Source: Eutreptiella sp. 'Long Island Sound 2002' (Eukaryota; Euglenozoa; Euglenophyceae; Eutreptiales; Eutreptiaceae). From it: a stretch of DNA of 64,000 bases. Each line of letters begins with the position of its first letter. Position 1 is the first letter of the stretch. A program made the position numbers and the translations under genes. Location: NCBI GenBank assembly GCA_964036045.1, contig OZ038382.1, positions 150,796,961 through 150,860,960 on the forward strand. The letters are read 5' to 3'. A model generated the notes under the pieces. That model was not told the origin of the DNA. It saw nothing but the letters and a program-made list of their open reading frames with translations, and made no database searches. Below, in pieces: positions 62,132-64,000 of this stretch.

Positions 62132-63523
62132 TCCTCACTTCAGGCCGATTTGCGGGTTAGGTTACCCAGTACAATCCCACAGTAAGACGGGTACGGTGCT
62201 GTGGCTGTTAGTAACTGCAAGTATAGTATCAAGTATCAAGTCCCGGGTCCTGGCGGCGATGGTTCGACATCCAAAGGACCCGTTAACTCATACCAGGCGC
62301 ACCAGGTGCCGGCTGCGACGGTCACTACGACAGTGGCAGTGGCATACACGGCCAACATAGGTGCCACACGACGACCGAGGTGGTCCCACAGGTCGAAAGC
62401 GACCACAAAGATCCATCAGGCTACCCCAGGCTTCCCAAGGCCGCAGTCTGGGGGAGAGTCCCCACGGGTCCTTCCTCGGGCGCACCATGTCCATTTCCAC
62501 GACGCAAGTCCAGAGTGGTAAAGCCGAACGAGCTCCTCCATAAGGGATCGGGCATCAAGGCCGTCTCCTCCATCGCCCCATTACCATGAAGGCCATGCAT
62601 GAGGGAGTCCTCATGCAGTCTGGGCGGAGGCGTTGACTCCTCAAACCACCAGTTTCCCAGGCAGACTGACCGAGGTCAGGACACCGGAGGTCGCCACCCG
62701 ACTGCAAGTGCGTCTGCGAGTCGGTAGGCTCACACTGGGACTGACAGTGGCGGACCGCTGGGAGTGTAGTCACGCAACTGGGCTTCCCGCCTGGCGCCAT
62801 CAGGATCTCAGCACATCACCGCCACTAGGGCAGACGGTATCACGGGCACTCAAACAGAAGAATCTGTACTTAGGTACTGGTCCAGGCTGGACCTTATGTA
62901 AGAGCATGTACACGGCGACGCAGGCCGCCTTTCTATTCCAATTTTTGTCCCTTCGGGGGGGAAAACAGTCCATATCCCGGCGATGGGCTGACAACACTTA
63001 ACATACAGATGCACATATCCTGGGGAACAGAAAAATAAGCAATAAGCGGGGTAATAGGCGCGTAAACACACTCTGGATAGAGCGCCAAACCACGCCCCGG
63101 TTAGGATAAGGCATATGCAGGAGGGTGGACAGGAAAATGCCTGAGTTCAGGCCATATATAGTCTGCAGACACACGTAGACTGGTCTGGATTTCGCAAGTG
63201 CCATGGGACCAGACCACACACCCAAAAATCGCGATGCCGATGAAAGCGGCATCCGTTGCGCAACGTCGTATGGGCTGCAAGGCCCTAAGAGCTCAAGAAA
63301 AGTCAAGGTCAGTCGCCCTGCCTCGTTTCCCAAGGATTTAGCAGGCGGGGAGTGACGAATAGGAGTGGAAGAGAGGGGCCATCCTCCCCTGGATTCAGCA
63401 GGGGGGGTATATGGCCACTCTGATGGCAGCTCACTGGAAGATGGAAGAGAGCAAGCAAGTGAGGGACGATCCGTCGACCAAACAAGTGCTCAAAATGCAT
63501 CAGGGGAGAGCTCAGGGCGGGGA
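62132..63523. other. Noncoding region next to the second chromovirus
   Basis: Lies between the second pol stop (minus strand) and a possible LTR start near 62131. Only short frames. A TATATATGG box lies on the minus strand near 63157. It could be 3' untranslated sequence or a diverged LTR. Confidence 0.35.
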
Positions 63524-64000
63524 TCAGGCGCCCCTGGCTGCAATCGCCCGGGTGAGTGCTGCCAAGTCCGAGACATGGATCTTGGTCTTGTGCTTGCAGA
63601 TGTAGTCCATGAAGGGGGTGTTAATCCGCGGCACGAACGAGGAGACGGGTTCCCAGGTGTCGTGGGACGGCCCATAGCCTCGCCAACGAACCTTGAACTC
63701 CAGGCCTCCGGGTGCCGAGGCGTTCGGACGCTGGGCCAGGATCTGCTCGACGGTATAGTCGTCCTGCTCAGCATAGTCGTCGTCCGAATCAGCCTCATGT
63801 GCGGCATAGTCCAGGGACACATGTTGGCCACGGAGGTGGGGTTCCCGCACACGGAGTTGACTCTCGTGGCGCTCCTGGAACTGTCCGTGGCCCACCTTGA
63901 TGCGGTAGGTGTCCTCACCGATCCTGCGGACCACCACTCCGGGTGGGAAACAGGTTTTTGTGCGGTGGGTGCCCATAGGGCGGGGTCTGATCACCCACAC
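63524..64000 (-). CDS. C-terminal end of a second chromovirus Pol (cut by window edge)
   Basis: 159 codons open to the window edge, ending TGA. The stretch GVVVRRIGEDTYRIKVGHGQ corresponds to the post-integrase domain of the first element (GVIVRKVGQDVYAVRVGDNK). A chromodomain follows (YTVEQILAQRP, then FKVRWRGYGPSHDTWEPVSS) with the same SFVPR-x5-MDY continuation. It is clearly related to, but well diverged from, the 33.0-38.0 kb element and lies on the opposite strand. The rest of this element lies beyond the window. Confidence 0.88.
   Translation of the reverse strand: MWVIRPRPMGTHRTKTCFPPGVVVRRIGEDTYRIKVGHGQFQERHESQLRVREPHLRGQHVSLDYAAHEADSDDDYAEQDDYTVEQILAQRPNASAPGGLEFKVRWRGYGPSHDTWEPVSSFVPRINTPFMDYICKHKTKIHVSDLAALTRAIAARGA

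Noticed and set aside
63309-63918. Frames overlapping the second chromovirus Pol end in other frames
   Set aside because: Shadows of the chromodomain frame.
1-64000. CRISPR arrays, tRNA and rRNA genes
   Set aside because: Repeat arrays lack uniform short repeats with unique spacers. No stretch folded by eye into a cloverleaf with proper A and B boxes, and no rRNA segment was recognised.

Overview
The window looks like a repeat-dominated nuclear genome segment from a eukaryote, most likely a green-lineage alga or early-diverging plant. The grounds are a chromodomain Ty3/gypsy retroelement (chromovirus), Penelope-like retroelement remains with a GIY-YIG piece on the N-terminal side of the reverse transcriptase (an arrangement known from the green lineage), and an organelle-targeted CDK5RAP1/MiaB-type enzyme. 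The species cannot be named from sequence alone. G/C homopolymer runs of 8 or more and degenerate tandem repeats occur throughout.

Layout. 1-15 kb is mostly noncoding and repeat-rich. It holds an exon-like thioredoxin fragment on the minus strand, two exon-like blocks with good splice signals (about 8.1-8.3 kb and 13.06-13.17 kb), a MITE-like element (6.5-7.1 kb) and a very degenerate Rep-like fragment (15.2-15.5 kb). 15.9-23.7 kb, minus strand, holds two Penelope-like reverse transcriptase copies flanking an intact intronless MiaB/CDK5RAP1 gene, then a GIY-YIG fragment and a zinc-finger/double-chromodomain coding block. 23.5-26.2 kb is tandem and dispersed repeat. 27.5-39.5 kb is a nearly complete, young chromovirus with 1.1-kb LTRs, in which gag and pol share a frame and are separated by one UAG. 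It is bracketed by an older pair of direct repeats (25.5-26.2 and 40.5-41.2 kb). 43.0-45.3 kb is a decayed gag-protease remnant. 46.2-51.7 kb contains minisatellites and a 12-copy satellite of about 190 bp. 51.7-61.3 kb, minus strand, is a non-LTR retrotransposon with a 1011-codon ORF1, an endonuclease/RT/RNase H ORF2 (one internal UAG) and an unusual third ORF after ORF2. Three tandem hairpins with compensating stem changes follow. The last 0.5 kb is the chromodomain end of a second chromovirus entering from the right.

How the parts work together. The only intact cellular gene I can support is the tRNA methylthiotransferase; nearly everything else is retroelement. The chromovirus encodes Gag, protease, RT/RNase H, integrase and a targeting chromodomain. 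The non-LTR element carries a nicking endonuclease, RT, RNase H, a PIP-box-like tail and a basic coiled-coil ORF3. The most interesting candidates are the UAG recoding site of the chromovirus, the three-ORF layout and covarying 3' hairpins of the non-LTR element, and the Penelope-like family whose RT catalytic box reads DN instead of DD in two diverged copies.
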